Assembly (NCBI GenBank): GCA_018823745.1
Contig: JAHJHR010000017.1
Location: forward strand, 620,001-684,000
Direction: 5' to 3'
Length of the DNA: 64,000 nt
Source of the DNA: Alphaproteobacteria bacterium
GTDB taxonomy: Bacteria; Pseudomonadota; Alphaproteobacteria; Oceanibaculales; Oceanibaculaceae
Under the pieces are notes generated by a model. It saw only the letters and a program-made list of their open reading frames with translations, made no database searches and was not told the origin of the DNA. The translations under genes were made by a program, and so were the position numbers. This document shows positions 43,196-54,943 of the stretch, in pieces (position 1 is the stretch's first letter; every line of letters starts with the position of its first letter).

Positions 43196-45421
43196 ATGAC
43201 GGACAAAACAACCAGCGCCAGCACTGCACCGCAGCAACATGACGGCGCGACACATGATCGCGTAACCGTGCTGCTGCCACTCCCCGTGGGAGAGGGCTAC
43301 GACTACCGCGTACCGGCCGATCTGGCGCTGGAAGAAGGTGATTTCGTCACCGTCCCGCTCGGCCGGCGCAGCGTCATCGGCGTGGTCTGGGGGCTGGGTG
43401 GCAGCAGCGATATCGCCGAAACCCGGCTGAAGGATGTCATCGCCCGGCTCGACGCGCCGCCCATGTCGGCAGTGCTGCGCCGCTTCGTCGCCTGGGTTGC
43501 TGCCTATACACTGACCGCACCGGGCCAGGTGCTGCGCATGGCGATGAGCGTGCCGGCCGCCCTGGAGCCGCCGGCGCCGGCCATCGCCTATCGGCTGGCC
43601 GAGGGCTTCGATGTCGAGGCGCTGCGCCCGACTCCGGCCCGGCGGCGCGTGGTCGCCTTGCTGCAGGATATGCCGCCCTTGTCGGCCGGCGACATTGCGC
43701 GGGAGGCCGGTGTGTCCTCCGGCGTTGTGAAGGGGCTGGCCGAGGCCGGTGCCCTGCTGCCGGTTCAGGTGCCGGCGCATCTTCCCCCGCCCCGCCCTGA
43801 TCCTGAACTGGTCCACCCGTCGCTGTCCGACGACCAGCGCGCCGCCGGGGCAGCACTCAGCGCGCGGATCGACGCCGGCTATTCGGCGACCCTGCTCGAT
43901 GGCGTCACCGGCTCCGGCAAGACAGAGGTGTATTTCGAGGCCGTCGCCACGGCGCTGAAGGCCGGCCGGCAGGTTCTGGTCCTGCTGCCGGAAATCGCCC
44001 TGACCCCGCATTGGCTGGAACGCTTCGAGGCGCGGTTCGGCTGCCGCCCGGTCGAATGGCATTCCGAACTGACCCCGGCACAGCGCCGCGACAGCTGGCG
44101 CGCCATCGCCGAGGGCAAGGCGGCGCTGGTGGTCGGTGCGCGCTCCGCCCTGTTCCTGCCCTTCCCCGATCTCGGCCTGATCGTTGTAGATGAGGAGCAT
44201 GAACCCGCCTTCAAGCAGGAAGAGGGCGTCACCTATAATGCCCGCGACATGGCGGTGGTGCGCGCGCATCTGGGGGAAATCCCCATCGTGCTGGCCTCCG
44301 CCACGCCCTCGCTGGAAACCGTCGCCAATGTCGAGGCCGGGCGCTATGCCAGGCTGAGCCTGCCGGACCGCTTCGCCGGGGCGGCCCTGCCGATGATCCA
44401 GGCCATCGACATGCGTATCGACAAGCCGCAGGCCGGCCGCTGGCTGTCGCCGCCGCTGATCGAGGCGATGCGCGCCACGCTGGAGGCGGGCGAGCAGATC
44501 GTCCTTTTCCTGAACCGCCGGGGCTATGCGCCGCTGACCTTGTGCGGCACCTGCGGCCATCGGCTGGGCTGCCCGAACTGCACCGCCTGGCTGGTCGAGC
44601 ATCGGCTGGCCGGCAGGCTGCAATGCCATCAATGCGGCTATACCGCGAAGCTGCCCAGCGCCTGCCCGAGCTGCGAGAGCACCGACGGCTTCAAGGCGGT
44701 CGGCCCCGGCGTCGAGCGCATCGCCGAGGAAGTGCTGCACACCTTCCCCGACGCCCGCTTCGCGCTGATCGCCAGCGACACCCTGGCCGGCCCGGCCGCG
44801 GTCGGTGAATTGCTGCGCAGCGTGCGCGAGCGAGAGGTTGATATCCTGATCGGCACGCAGCTGGTCGCCAAGGGCCATCATTTCCCGATGCTGACGCTGG
44901 TCGGCGTCATCGATGCCGATCTCGGCCTGATGGGCGGCGATCTGCGCGCGGCGGAGCGGACCTATCAGATACTCCATCAGGTCGCCGGCCGCGCCGGCCG
45001 CGCCGAGCATCCTGGCCGGGTGCTGCTGCAAACCTATGATCCCGACCATAAGGTGCTGAAGGCGCTGGTCGAGGGCGACCGCGACCGCTTCCTCGCCGCC
45101 GAGGCGGAGGATCGCCGCCGCGCCGGCATGCCGCCCTATGGCCGGCTGGCCGGTCTGATCGTCTCCGGCGCCGACCAGCGGCTGGTCGAGACCATCGCGC
45201 TGCGCCTCGGCCGGGCGGCCCCGCGCGAGGACGGCGTGCGGGTGCTGGGTCCGGCGCCGGCACCCTTCGCCATCCTGCGTGGCCGGCACCGCCAGCGCCT
45301 GCTGCTGAAGGCGGCGAAGAGCGTCAATGTCCAGGCGGTGATGCGCCACTGGCTGGCCCAGGTGGAGATACCGGCCAGCATTCGCGTCATCGTCGATATC
45401 GACCCGTACAGCTTCCTCTAG
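43196..45421 (+). CDS. priA: Primosomal replication-restart helicase PriA
   Basis: 741 residues. N-terminal DNA-binding region ([18 protein letters not shown]); Walker [10 protein letters not shown] (residues 236-244, Lys242); DEEH box at ~332; two zinc-binding clusters of paired cysteines ([25 protein letters not shown], ~445-500); helicase motifs [12 protein letters not shown] and [13 protein letters not shown]. Reloads the replisome at stalled forks. It lies directly upstream of the ATP synthase genes, with a hairpin at its 3' end. Confidence 0.96.
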   Translation: MTDKTTSASTAPQQHDGATHDRVTVLLPLPVGEGYDYRVPADLALEEGDFVTVPLGRRSVIGVVWGLGGSSDIAETRLKDVIARLDAPPMSAVLRRFVAWVAAYTLTAPGQVLRMAMSVPAALEPPAPAIAYRLAEGFDVEALRPTPARRRVVALLQDMPPLSAGDIAREAGVSSGVVKGLAEAGALLPVQVPAHLPPPRPDPELVHPSLSDDQRAAGAALSARIDAGYSATLLDGVTGSGKTEVYFEAVATALKAGRQVLVLLPEIALTPHWLERFEARFGCRPVEWHSELTPAQRRDSWRAIAEGKAALVVGARSALFLPFPDLGLIVVDEEHEPAFKQEEGVTYNARDMAVVRAHLGEIPIVLASATPSLETVANVEAGRYARLSLPDRFAGAALPMIQAIDMRIDKPQAGRWLSPPLIEAMRATLEAGEQIVLFLNRRGYAPLTLCGTCGHRLGCPNCTAWLVEHRLAGRLQCHQCGYTAKLPSACPSCESTDGFKAVGPGVERIAEEVLHTFPDARFALIASDTLAGPAAVGELLRSVREREVDILIGTQLVAKGHHFPMLTLVGVIDADLGLMGGDLRAAERTYQILHQVAGRAGRAEHPGRVLLQTYDPDHKVLKALVEGDRDRFLAAEAEDRRRAGMPPYGRLAGLIVSGADQRLVETIALRLGRAAPREDGVRVLGPAPAPFAILRGRHRQRLLLKAAKSVNVQAVMRHWLAQVEIPASIRVIVDIDPYSFL

Positions 45422-45445
45422 GAAAGGGGCGAAAATGCCCCTTTC
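45422..45445 (+). terminator. Hairpin at the end of priA
   Basis: GAAAGGGGC-gaaaat-GCCCCTTTC is a perfect 9-bp stem beginning at the priA stop. The T-run is only three bases, so termination may be partial. Confidence 0.5.
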
Positions 45446-45679
45446 ATGCGCATTTCGCGGGGATTGGGAAGCATTCCAACCTCAGGCTGCCCCAAGGCTG
45501 CAAAGCTGTGCCTCTACGGCTTGCACACCCTATACGACTATGTTAGACAACGCCCGGCCTTGGGGAGGCATGCCTTCCCGTCAGGCCCGTATTTCTGCGC
45601 CAATTCCAGCCTCTATTGGGGTTTCGGCGGATACGTAAGACGATTCAGGTCAGCCGCATCTAAAGTGGGAGCTCCCCAG
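45446..45679 (+). promoter_or_regulatory. Leader/promoter region of the atp operon
   Basis: About 235 bp with no convincing gene, although the atpH frame stays open through it. A possible -35 TTGCAC (45521-45526) with TTAGAC 16 bp later (45543-45548) is weak. The ribosome-binding site GGGAG (45668-45672 region) serves the TTG start of atpH at 45680. Confidence 0.4.
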
Positions 45680-46240
45680 TTGGCAAAAGGGACGCAAGGC
45701 CTGTCAGCGATTGCCCAGCGCTATGCGACAGCGCTGTATGAGCTCGCGGACAGCAGCAAGGCACTCGACGAAGTGGCCGAGGATCTGCGCGGTTTGCGCC
45801 AGGCCCTGGTCGAATCCGAGGATCTGGTCCGCCTGGTCCGCTCCCCGATCCTGGGCCGCGATCAGCAGGCCAAGGCGATGGAAGCGATCCTGGCCAAGGC
45901 CGGTGCTTCGGCACTGACCCAGAAATTCGTGGGCACGGTGGCGATCAATCGTCGCCTGTTCGCGCTGAACCATATCATTACGGCATTCCTGAACGAGCTT
46001 GCCCGCCGTCGTGGCGAGGTCACCGCGGAAGTCACTTCCGCCAAGGCCCTGACCAAGACGCAGGAAAAGGCGCTCATTGATGCCCTGAAACAGGCGATCG
46101 GCTCCAAGGTCGCCATTGAAACGAAGGTCGAGCCTGCCCTGATCGGCGGGCTGATCGTCAAGGTTGGATCACGTATGATCGATAGTTCGCTGCGCAGCAA
46201 ACTGCAGCGGCTGCAGCTCGCGATGAAAGGGACTGCTTGA
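45680..46240 (+). CDS. atpH: ATP synthase F1 delta subunit
   Basis: 186 residues from TTG 45680, giving [25 protein letters not shown] after the initiator. TTG is chosen because GGGAG lies 8 bp upstream and the resulting length is normal; GTG 45665 is the alternative, and longer forms (from 45446) would add an unrelated stretch. C-terminal [19 protein letters not shown] is typical of delta. It links F1 to the peripheral stalk. Stop overlaps the atpA ATG by one base. Confidence 0.93.
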   Translation: MAKGTQGLSAIAQRYATALYELADSSKALDEVAEDLRGLRQALVESEDLVRLVRSPILGRDQQAKAMEAILAKAGASALTQKFVGTVAINRRLFALNHIITAFLNELARRRGEVTAEVTSAKALTKTQEKALIDALKQAIGSKVAIETKVEPALIGGLIVKVGSRMIDSSLRSKLQRLQLAMKGTA

Positions 46241-47769
46241 TGGACATCCGCGCCGCCGAGATTTCTTCTATCCTGAAGGAACAGATCGCCAATTTCGGCT
46301 CCGAAGCCGAAGTGGCCGAAGTCGGCACCGTGCTGTCGGTGGGTGACGGTATCGCCCGTGTCTATGGTCTGGACAAGGTCCAGGCCGGTGAGATGGTCGA
46401 ATTCCCGAACGGTATCCGTGGCATGGCGCTGAACCTCGAAACCGACAATGTCGGTATCGTGATCTTCGGCGATGACCGTGACATTAAAGAAGGCGACACC
46501 GTCAAGCGCACCGGCACCATCGTCGATGCGCCGGTCGGCAAGGGCCTGCTGGGCCGCGTCGTCGACGCGCTGGGCAACCCGATCGACGGCAAGGGTCCGC
46601 TGACCGATGTGAAGCGCACCCGCGTCGAGGTCAAGGCGCCGGGCATCATCCCGCGCCGCTCGGTGCATGAGCCGATGCAGACCGGCCTGAAGGCCATCGA
46701 CACCCTGATCCCGGTCGGCCGTGGCCAGCGCGAGTTGATCATCGGTGACCGTCAGACCGGCAAGACCGCCGTCGCCATCGACGCGATCATCAACCAGGCC
46801 GCGATCAACAAGGGCGACGACGAGTCGAAGAAGCTCTATTGCATCTACGTCGCCATCGGGCAGAAGCGCTCGACCGTCGCGCAGATCGTGAAGACCCTGG
46901 AAGACTACGGCGCGATGGAATACACCATCGTCGTGGCCGCCACTGCCTCTGAGCCGGCCCCGCTGCAGTTCCTCGCACCCTATACCGGCTGCGCCATGGG
47001 CGAGTTCTTCCGCGACAACGGCATGCATGCGCTGATCGTCTATGATGATCTGTCGAAGCAGTCGACCGCTTATCGCCAGATGTCCCTGCTGCTGCGCCGC
47101 CCGCCGGGCCGCGAAGCTTTCCCGGGCGACGTGTTCTATCTGCATTCGCGCCTGCTGGAGCGCGCCGCGAAGATGAACGCGGATCACGGTTCGGGCTCGC
47201 TGACGGCGCTGCCGGTCATCGAAACCCAGGCGGGCGACGTGTCGGCCTATATCCCGACCAACGTGATCTCGATCACCGACGGTCAGATCTTCCTGGAAAC
47301 CGGCCTGTTCTATAAGGGCATCCGCCCGGCCGTGAACGTCGGCATCTCGGTGTCGCGCGTCGGTTCCGCCGCGCAGATCAAGGCGATGAAGCAGGTTGCC
47401 GGCTCGATCAAGCTGGAGCTGGCCCAGTATCGCGAGATGGAAGCCTTCGCCCAGTTCGCCTCCGATCTCGACGCCTCGACCCAGCGCCTTCTGGCCCGCG
47501 GTTCGCGCCTGACGCAGCTGCTGAAGCAGCCGCAGTACAGCCCGATGGCGGTCGAAGAGCAGGTCGCGGTGATCTATGCCGGCGTGAAGGGCTATCTCGA
47601 CAAGGTGCCGGTCGATCAGGTGAACAAGTTCGAGGCCGGCCTGCTGGCTGAGCTGCGCGGCACCGGCAAGGACATCCTGGCCGCGATCCGCAAGGAACAG
47701 CAGCTGACATCCGAGATCGAAGGCAAGCTGAAGGCGCTCTTGGAGTCCTACTCCAAGACCTTCGCCTGA
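46240..47769 (+). CDS. atpA: ATP synthase F1 alpha subunit
   Basis: 509 residues. Begins [21 protein letters not shown]-loop [10 protein letters not shown] with Lys175, the standard position. [34 protein letters not shown] is the alpha signature region. It forms the non-catalytic nucleotide sites of the F1 hexamer. Confidence 0.98.
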   Translation: MDIRAAEISSILKEQIANFGSEAEVAEVGTVLSVGDGIARVYGLDKVQAGEMVEFPNGIRGMALNLETDNVGIVIFGDDRDIKEGDTVKRTGTIVDAPVGKGLLGRVVDALGNPIDGKGPLTDVKRTRVEVKAPGIIPRRSVHEPMQTGLKAIDTLIPVGRGQRELIIGDRQTGKTAVAIDAIINQAAINKGDDESKKLYCIYVAIGQKRSTVAQIVKTLEDYGAMEYTIVVAATASEPAPLQFLAPYTGCAMGEFFRDNGMHALIVYDDLSKQSTAYRQMSLLLRRPPGREAFPGDVFYLHSRLLERAAKMNADHGSGSLTALPVIETQAGDVSAYIPTNVISITDGQIFLETGLFYKGIRPAVNVGISVSRVGSAAQIKAMKQVAGSIKLELAQYREMEAFAQFASDLDASTQRLLARGSRLTQLLKQPQYSPMAVEEQVAVIYAGVKGYLDKVPVDQVNKFEAGLLAELRGTGKDILAAIRKEQQLTSEIEGKLKALLESYSKTFA

Positions 47770-47806
47770 TTTCGATCAGCCCCGGTAGCAACCAAGGCGA
47801 GAGCGG

Positions 47807-48694
47807 ATGCCCAGCCTCAAGGACTTAAGAAACCGGATCAAGAGCGTCCAGTCGACGAGGAAGATCACCTCGGCGATGAAGATGGTCGCAGCCGCGAAGC
47901 TGCGCCGCGCGCAGGAGCAGGCGGAAGCCGCCCGCCCCTACGCCGAGCGCATGGAGCGGGTGCTGGCCTCGGTCGCCGGTCGGCTGAAGGGCTCTTCGGA
48001 TGCCCCCAGGCTGGTCACCGGCACCGGCAAGGACGACATCCATCTGGTCATCGTCGCCACCGCGGATCGCGGTTTGTGCGGCGGTTTCAATGCCAATATC
48101 GTCAAGGCGGCGCGGAATCACATCCGCAAGCTGCTGGCCGATGGCAAGACGGTGAAAATCCTGTGCGTCGGTCGCAAGGGTCGCGATTCGCTGCGCCGTG
48201 AATTCCGCGACAAGATCATCGACCTGGTCAGCTTTGCCGGCCAGAAGCGTCTGACCTTCGCGGATGCGCGCGGTATATCGCTGCGCGTTACCGAGATGTT
48301 CGAGGCCGGTGAATTCGACATTGCGACGATCTTCTATGCCCGGTTCCGGTCTGCCATGGCGCAGATCCCGACCGCGCAGCAGCTGATCCCCGTCGCCCTG
48401 CCGGAAGAAGCCGCCCAGGACGAGAAGGCCGGCCCGCAGGCTCTGTATGAGTTCGAGCCGGACGAGGAAAGCATTCTGGAGGCATTGCTGCCCCAGAACC
48501 TGGCGATCCAGATCTACAAGACGCTGCTTGAGAATGCCGCAGGAGAACAGGGTGCCCGGATGTCCGCGATGGACAGCGCCACCCGCAATGCCGGCGACAT
48601 GATCAACAAGCTGTCGCAAACCTATAACCGCCAGCGCCAGGCGAATATCACCAAGGAGCTGATCGAGATCATCTCCGGCGCGGAAGCGCTTTAA
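47807..48694 (+). CDS. atpG: ATP synthase F1 gamma subunit
   Basis: 295 residues. [36 protein letters not shown] at the N-terminus and a C-terminal helix ending [23 protein letters not shown], together forming the rotor coiled coil. Thirty-seven bases after atpA. Confidence 0.97.
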   Translation: MPSLKDLRNRIKSVQSTRKITSAMKMVAAAKLRRAQEQAEAARPYAERMERVLASVAGRLKGSSDAPRLVTGTGKDDIHLVIVATADRGLCGGFNANIVKAARNHIRKLLADGKTVKILCVGRKGRDSLRREFRDKIIDLVSFAGQKRLTFADARGISLRVTEMFEAGEFDIATIFYARFRSAMAQIPTAQQLIPVALPEEAAQDEKAGPQALYEFEPDEESILEALLPQNLAIQIYKTLLENAAGEQGARMSAMDSATRNAGDMINKLSQTYNRQRQANITKELIEIISGAEAL

Positions 48695-48763
48695 GTCGCA
48701 GGCGAGGGCATCGCGCCGGAGAGCAAGAGCTGGCGCGGCAAACGGATTGAAAGAGTGGAGTAG

Positions 48764-50194
<1,431 letters not shown>

Positions 50195-50257
50195 GGGCCG
50201 TCCCTTCCACCCCCTGATGGCCCCAGTGACGCATTGCTGACGAAAGAAGGCTGACAA

Positions 50258-50668
50258 ATGGCCGAAACCACGAATTTCGAGCTGGTCTCGCCGGAAAAGC
50301 TGCTGGTCTCGCAGCCGGTGGAGATGGTGGTCGTGCCGGGCACCGAGGGATATTTCGGCGTGCTGCCGCGTCATGCGCCGTTTATCTCGACGCTGATTCC
50401 GGGCGTGATCCAGATCTATGAGGGCGGCCAGATCAAGGAACGCATCTTCGTCGCCGGCGGCTTCGCCGAAGTGACCGAGGATCGCTGCACGGTACTGGCC
50501 GACGAGGCCGTCCCGCTGGACGAAATCGACCGCGCCGAGGTCGAACAGCGCATCAAGACCCAGAAGGAAGACCTGGCCGACGCCAAGTCCGACGCCGAAA
50601 AGGCGGCCCTCCAGGCCCGGCTTGATGTGTCCAACGCCATGATCCGCGCCCTCGATACCGGGCACTGA
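50258..50668 (+). CDS. atpC: ATP synthase F1 epsilon subunit
   Basis: 136 residues. Beta-sandwich start FELVSPEKLLVSQPVEMVVVPGTEGYFGVLPRHAPFI and a C-terminal helical hairpin (~90-136). Last F1 gene. The Fo genes (atpIBEF) are absent here, matching the split atp organisation of alphaproteobacteria. A strong terminator follows. Confidence 0.96.
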   Translation: MAETTNFELVSPEKLLVSQPVEMVVVPGTEGYFGVLPRHAPFISTLIPGVIQIYEGGQIKERIFVAGGFAEVTEDRCTVLADEAVPLDEIDRAEVEQRIKTQKEDLADAKSDAEKAALQARLDVSNAMIRALDTGH

Positions 50669-50691
50669 GCCTTATATAGTATCGAACCAGA

Positions 50692-50723
50692 ACACGGGGT
50701 CCTTCGGGACCCCGTTGTTTTTT
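50692..50723 (+). terminator. Rho-independent terminator of the atp operon
   Basis: ACGGGGTCC-ttc-GGACCCCGT followed by TGTTTTTT, 23 bp after the atpC stop. Confidence 0.9.
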
Positions 50724-50749
50724 CAACACATTTCCCTGTTATGGTTTGA

Positions 50750-50815
50750 TGCGTTTTATTACGCAAAAATGTCACATGCCCCTTTCATGGCTTCCGGGGA
50801 CCGCTTAAATAAGCG
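50750..50815. promoter_or_regulatory. Two palindromes in the gap before the ferritin-like gene
   Basis: TGCGT-tttatt-ACGCA (50750-50765) and CGCTTA-AA-TAAGCG (50802-50815) lie in the 207-bp gap between the atp terminator and the next gene. Either may be an operator for that gene; no known regulator consensus was matched. Confidence 0.35.
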
Positions 50816-50875
50816 TCATGCCACGAAGGCCATGATATCTTTCGAACAGACCCGCCAGGCGCAAAACGCAACGGG

Positions 50876-51712
50876 ATGGAACAGGTAATGTCACACTGGA
50901 CGCTCGACGATATCGACTGGTCCCGCTTTGACCGCGACAAGATCGACCCGGAGATCGTCTCCATCGTGAAGGCCGCCAGCATGGTCGAACACAATGGCGG
51001 CGTGTATGGCGACTATCTGTGCAACATCTTCCACGATGACGAGGCCTTCAAACAGGTCGCCCGCAATTGGTCGGTCGAGGAAGTGCAGCATGGCCAGGCC
51101 CTGCGCCGCTGGGCCGAGATGGCTGACCCGGCCTTCGATTTCGACGCCAGCTTCAAGCGCTTTGCCGACACCATCACCCTGCCCATGGATGTCGACCGCT
51201 CGGTGCGCGGCTCGCTGTCGGGTGAGCTGGTGGCGCGCTGCGTCGTCGAGATCGGCACCAGCTCCTATTACAGCGCGCTGGCCGATTCGACCGACGAGCC
51301 GGTGCTGCGCGATATCTGCCTGCGCATCGCTGCCGACGAGCTGCGCCACTACAAGCTGTTCTACAGCCATCTGAAGCGCTACCAGCAGATCGAGAAGCTG
51401 GGCGTGATCCGCCGCTTCATGATTGCCGCCAGCCGCGTCGCCGAGAGCGAGGATGACGAGCTGGCCTTCGCCTATTACGCCGCCAATGACAATGGCCAGG
51501 GCGGGGTCTATGACCGCAACCTCTGCTGCCAGGCCTATCAGCAGCGGGCGTTCCGCTATTACCGCCCGCACCATGTCGAGCGCGGCATGGCGATGATGTT
51601 CAAGGCTGTGGGGCTGCGTCCGAATGGCGTGCTGAACAAGATGGTGAACCGGGTCGCCTGGTGGGTCATCACCCGCAAGGCAGCCAAGGCCGAGCAGGCG
51701 GCCGCCGCCTAG
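50876..51712 (+). CDS. Ferritin-like diiron protein
   Basis: 278 residues from ATG 50876 (ATG 50888, MSHWTLDDIDWSRFD, is equally possible). Four-helix diiron pattern: Glu in SMVEHNGGVYGDYL, ExxH in VEEVQHGQALRRW, Glu in CVVEIGTSSYY, and ExxH in ADELRHYKLFYSHL. The arrangement resembles the rubrerythrin/acyl-ACP-desaturase superfamily. No membrane anchor except a weakly hydrophobic C-terminus. Function not established; an iron-dependent oxidase or desaturase role is possible. Convergent with rppH, overlapping by 4 bp. Confidence 0.75.
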   Translation: MEQVMSHWTLDDIDWSRFDRDKIDPEIVSIVKAASMVEHNGGVYGDYLCNIFHDDEAFKQVARNWSVEEVQHGQALRRWAEMADPAFDFDASFKRFADTITLPMDVDRSVRGSLSGELVARCVVEIGTSSYYSALADSTDEPVLRDICLRIAADELRHYKLFYSHLKRYQQIEKLGVIRRFMIAASRVAESEDDELAFAYYAANDNGQGGVYDRNLCCQAYQQRAFRYYRPHHVERGMAMMFKAVGLRPNGVLNKMVNRVAWWVITRKAAKAEQAAAA

Positions 51713-52194
51713 GACAGCACCAGGCTCGCCGGCAGCTTCGCCATCAGCTCGCCCATGAGCTCGCGGTAAAGCGGGCGCTTGAAGGGCACGATCAGCTCAG
51801 GCACTTGGGCCGAAGGCGCCCATTTCCAGTCCATGAATTCCGGCTCTTCGGTCGCGATGTTGATATCGGCATCGCTGCCCAGATAGCGCAGCGCATACCA
51901 TTTCTGCCGCTGTCCGACATAGCGCCCGCCCCAGAGCCGGCTGCGCAGATCGGCCGGCAGGTCATAGCGATACCAGTCATCGCTGACCGCCAGGATTTCC
52001 GCCTTGTCGGTGCCGATCTCCTCGCGCATCTCGCGGAACAGGGCCACCGACGGGTCCTCGCCCTCGTCGATGCCGCCCTGCGGCATCTGCCAGGCCTCGC
52101 TGACCATGTCGATCCGGCGTGCCACGAAGATCCGGCCATCATGGTTGATCAGCATGATGCCGATACCGGGTCGATACAGCCTGTCGTCTATCAT
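51709..52194 (-). CDS. rppH: RNA 5'-pyrophosphohydrolase (Nudix)
   Basis: 161 residues. Nudix box at residues 40-62 (G-x5-E-x7-REMREEIGT) preceded by EAWQMPQGG, the RppH signature; YRPGIGIMLIN at the start. Removes pyrophosphate from mRNA 5' ends to start decay. It lies downstream of the deacetylase and ctpA on minus, a common alphaproteobacterial order. Confidence 0.94.
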   Translation of the reverse strand: MIDDRLYRPGIGIMLINHDGRIFVARRIDMVSEAWQMPQGGIDEGEDPSVALFREMREEIGTDKAEILAVSDDWYRYDLPADLRSRLWGGRYVGQRQKWYALRYLGSDADINIATEEPEFMDWKWAPSAQVPELIVPFKRPLYRELMGELMAKLPASLVLS

Positions 52195-52209
52195 CCTGCC
52201 CTCTTGTTT

Positions 52210-53562
52210 TCAGCCGCGCGGCGCCTGCCGTGTGGCCAGCGCCGTTACCGGCGCCAGAACGATGCCCTTCTGCGGCAGGGTCGCGGCCCAGCTCTTCACC
52301 CGCTCCAGCGTTACCGGATAGGCATAGCCGATCCCCACGGCCGAGCCGTTGCGTCTTGCGGTCTTTTCCAGATCATCCAGCGCCCGGTCGATATAGCTGC
52401 GGCTCGCCTCGTCATCGATGAACCGGCTGTTCACCGCATGCGGCAGATCGATGCTGCCGGCAATCTGCGCCGCCACGCTGGAGGACGAACTCTTGCTGTC
52501 GACGAACATCAACCCGCGATCCTTCAGCGCCTTCAGCACCGGCAGCAGGGATTGCTCATTGGTGGTGAAGCGCGAGCCCAGGAAATCCACCACGCCGACA
52601 TAGCCGGTAAAGCGCCCCAGCGCCCATTCCATCCGATCCAGATTCTCGACCGGGCTGAGGCTGGTCAGCAGGGTATGCGGCCCCGGATCGCTGGCCGGAA
52701 AGCCCATGGGCTCCATCGGCAGGCTCAGCATGACCTCATGACCGGCGGCCCGGGAGGTGGATATCCAGGCTTCCAGGCGGCTGGCATAGGGGGTGAAGGC
52801 CAGCGTGACCTCCGACGGCATATCCTGCACCGCCGCCTCTGTCGCGGCGCTCGACAGGCCGAGGCCGCTGATGATGATGGCAATGCGCGGACGCTGCTCG
52901 GCGGCATTGAAGGGACGCGCATAGGCGCGCCACGGCTCCCGGCCTTCCGGGCCGATCTTCGGCAGCAGCCCGTTCGGCGAATTCTCGATCAGCGCCGGAT
53001 CATGCACCATCGTCACCTGGCGCCGCACGGGCGGCGGTGCAGGCTCGGGGGCTGGTGCAGCAGCGGCCGGGGGCGGTGCGGCCGGTGCTGGGGCTGGGGA
53101 GGCCGCTGGCGGGGCTGCTGGCGCTGGTGCCGGTGCTGCCTGCTGCTGCGGCGGACTAGCGACAGGCGCTTCGGTTGGTGCCGGAGCGGCGGTCGGGGCA
53201 ACGGCAGGCGCCGGGGGACGCTGCGGCTGGCGTTGTTCCGGCGGCAGGAATGACAAAGTCGCGCGCGGTGTCTGAAGCACGCGCTTGGCGGCCGTGGTCT
53301 GACCATTGGTGGCCAGCCAGGCGCCCAGCGCGCCTATGCTACCGATCAGCAGCAGAAAGGCGAAAGTCTGGCCGATGGGTCCCAGCAGGACAGCGCCGAT
53401 GCCGCCGCGCCGGGGCGCGGTCGCGGATGATTGCACGGCCAGGGGTTCGCGCTCCGCCTCGCCCGTCTCGTCATCCTGTTCCTCGAAGGGTGGCGGCTCG
53501 TCCTCATAGCCGTCAGCCGCCGGGGTGGAAGCCCGGCGGCCCTTGAAGAACGGCAATCGCAT
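52210..53562 (-). CDS. Divergent polysaccharide deacetylase family protein
   Basis: 450 residues. Cytoplasmic N-terminus, one membrane anchor (~55-85, LLGPIGQTFAFLLLIGSIGALGAWLA), a long Pro/Ala-rich spacer (~110-175), then the periplasmic domain starting RPRIAIIISGLGLSSAATEAAVQDMPSEVTLAFTPYA (split over ~230-265), with SLPMEPMGFPASDPGPHTL and FVDSKSSSSSVAAQIA. The NodB-like fold of this family (DUF610/YibQ) lies next to envC and ctpA in many proteobacteria. Probably acts on peptidoglycan or another envelope glycan; catalysis not established. Confidence 0.88.
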   Translation of the reverse strand: MRLPFFKGRRASTPAADGYEDEPPPFEEQDDETGEAEREPLAVQSSATAPRRGGIGAVLLGPIGQTFAFLLLIGSIGALGAWLATNGQTTAAKRVLQTPRATLSFLPPEQRQPQRPPAPAVAPTAAPAPTEAPVASPPQQQAAPAPAPAAPPAASPAPAPAAPPPAAAAPAPEPAPPPVRRQVTMVHDPALIENSPNGLLPKIGPEGREPWRAYARPFNAAEQRPRIAIIISGLGLSSAATEAAVQDMPSEVTLAFTPYASRLEAWISTSRAAGHEVMLSLPMEPMGFPASDPGPHTLLTSLSPVENLDRMEWALGRFTGYVGVVDFLGSRFTTNEQSLLPVLKALKDRGLMFVDSKSSSSSVAAQIAGSIDLPHAVNSRFIDDEASRSYIDRALDDLEKTARRNGSAVGIGYAYPVTLERVKSWAATLPQKGIVLAPVTALATRQAPRG

Positions 53563-53578
53563 CCTGGGAAACTTCAGT

Positions 53579-54943
53579 TCAGTTCACCGACCGCTTGTTG
53601 AACAAGGCCAGACCGCGCAGCAGATCAACTGCCCGGATAAGCTGGTAATCATTGGCATCGCCCATAACCGGGGGCTCAGCCTCGGCCGGTGCAGCCTGCG
53701 GCGTGGCCGGGGTTTCGCCCGGCGTTGTAGCAGGAGCAGCCCCCGGGGCAGCTTTCGGGGCCGGAAGGGTATCGTTCGACAGCGCGCCGCGCAGATCGGC
53801 CTCGCTGCGCCGGCGGCTTTCGTCGATCAGGTCAATGCGCGCCGCCGGGATGTTGATGTCCGGCTCGATGCCGACCGACTGGATGGACCGGCCGGAGGGC
53901 GTGTAATACCGCGCCGTGGTCAGGCGCATGGCGCCATGGCCGGGCAGCGGCATGATGGTCTGGACCGAGCCCTTGCCGAAGGATTTGGTGCCGAGCACGA
54001 TGGCGCGACCGTGATCCTGCAAGGCGCCGGCGACAATCTCGGACGCTGAGGCGGAACCGCCATTCACCAGCACGACGACCGGCAGGCCCTCGGCCAGATC
54101 GCCGGCCTTGGCGTTGAAGCGCTGGCCGTCCTCGGCACGGCGGCCGCGGGTCGAGACGATCTCACCCTTGTCCAGGAAGGCATCGGACACGGCAATCGCC
54201 TGGTCCAGCAAGCCGCCCGGATTGTTGCGCATGTCGAGCACGATGCCGAGAAGCTCCTTGCCCTTCTGCTTCTTCAGATCGGCGAGGGCCTTTTCAAGGC
54301 CGGTCATCGTCTGCTCGTTGAAGGTGGTCAGGCGGATATAGCCGGCATTGTCGATCAGACGGCTGCGCACCGACTGGATGCGGATGACATCGCGCTTCAG
54401 CGTCACCTCGAAAGGCTCCGTCGCGCCCCGGCGGATGGTCAGCTTGATCTCGCTGCCGACACGGCCGCGCATCCGCTCCACCGCCTCGGCCAGCGTCAGG
54501 CCCATGACCTGCTCGCCATCCAGCTGCACGATGAAGTCTCCGGGCTGCAAGCCGGCGCGGAAGGCCGGCGTGTCGTCAATCGGGGAGACAACCTTCACCA
54601 GCCCCTGCTCCATCGTCACCTCGATGCCGAGGCCGCCGAATTCGCCGCGCGTCTGCACCTGCATGTCCTGATAGGACTTCGCGGTGAGATAGCCGGAATG
54701 CGGGTCGAGCGCGGTCAGCATGCCGTTGATCGCGGTTTCAATCAGCTTCTCGTCGCTGACCTCCTCGACATAATCGGCGCGCACCCGCTCGAACACCTCG
54801 CCGAACAGATTAAGCTGCCGGTAGGTTTCCGAGCGCTGCCCGTTCTGGCCGGTCTGGGCCTGCAGGGTATCGCCAAGGGTAAAACCGGCAATTGCAACCA
54901 GGGCCACGGCGCCGACGATTGCGATGCGAGAGAAATGCTTCAT
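53579..54943 (-). CDS. ctpA: Carboxyl-terminal processing peptidase (S41, CtpA)
   Basis: 454 residues. N-terminal signal/anchor (~8-28), PDZ domain (~100-180, GIEVTMEQGLVKVVSPIDDTPAFRAGLQPGD region) and S41 protease domain with nucleophile Ser in NGGSASASEI (298-302) and Lys325 in SFGKGSVQ. A Pro/Ala-rich tail (~390-430) is an addition often seen in alphaproteobacteria. Periplasmic protease thought to act on cell-wall hydrolases or their regulators. Its ATG overlaps the EnvC-like stop. Confidence 0.94.
   Translation of the reverse strand: MKHFSRIAIVGAVALVAIAGFTLGDTLQAQTGQNGQRSETYRQLNLFGEVFERVRADYVEEVSDEKLIETAINGMLTALDPHSGYLTAKSYQDMQVQTRGEFGGLGIEVTMEQGLVKVVSPIDDTPAFRAGLQPGDFIVQLDGEQVMGLTLAEAVERMRGRVGSEIKLTIRRGATEPFEVTLKRDVIRIQSVRSRLIDNAGYIRLTTFNEQTMTGLEKALADLKKQKGKELLGIVLDMRNNPGGLLDQAIAVSDAFLDKGEIVSTRGRRAEDGQRFNAKAGDLAEGLPVVVLVNGGSASASEIVAGALQDHGRAIVLGTKSFGKGSVQTIMPLPGHGAMRLTTARYYTPSGRSIQSVGIEPDINIPAARIDLIDESRRRSEADLRGALSNDTLPAPKAAPGAAPATTPGETPATPQAAPAEAEPPVMGDANDYQLIRAVDLLRGLALFNKRSVN

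Noticed and set aside
42452-45349. Very long minus-strand frame joining the transaldolase gene to sequence antisense to priA
   Set aside because: Only the last 218 codons (from ATG 43108) resemble a protein family; the rest is antisense to priA.
50745-50766. Possible FNR/FixK box (TTGAT) before the ferritin-like gene
   Set aside because: The second half-site ATCAA is missing at the required spacing; only a different inverted repeat (TGCGT/ACGCA) is present.
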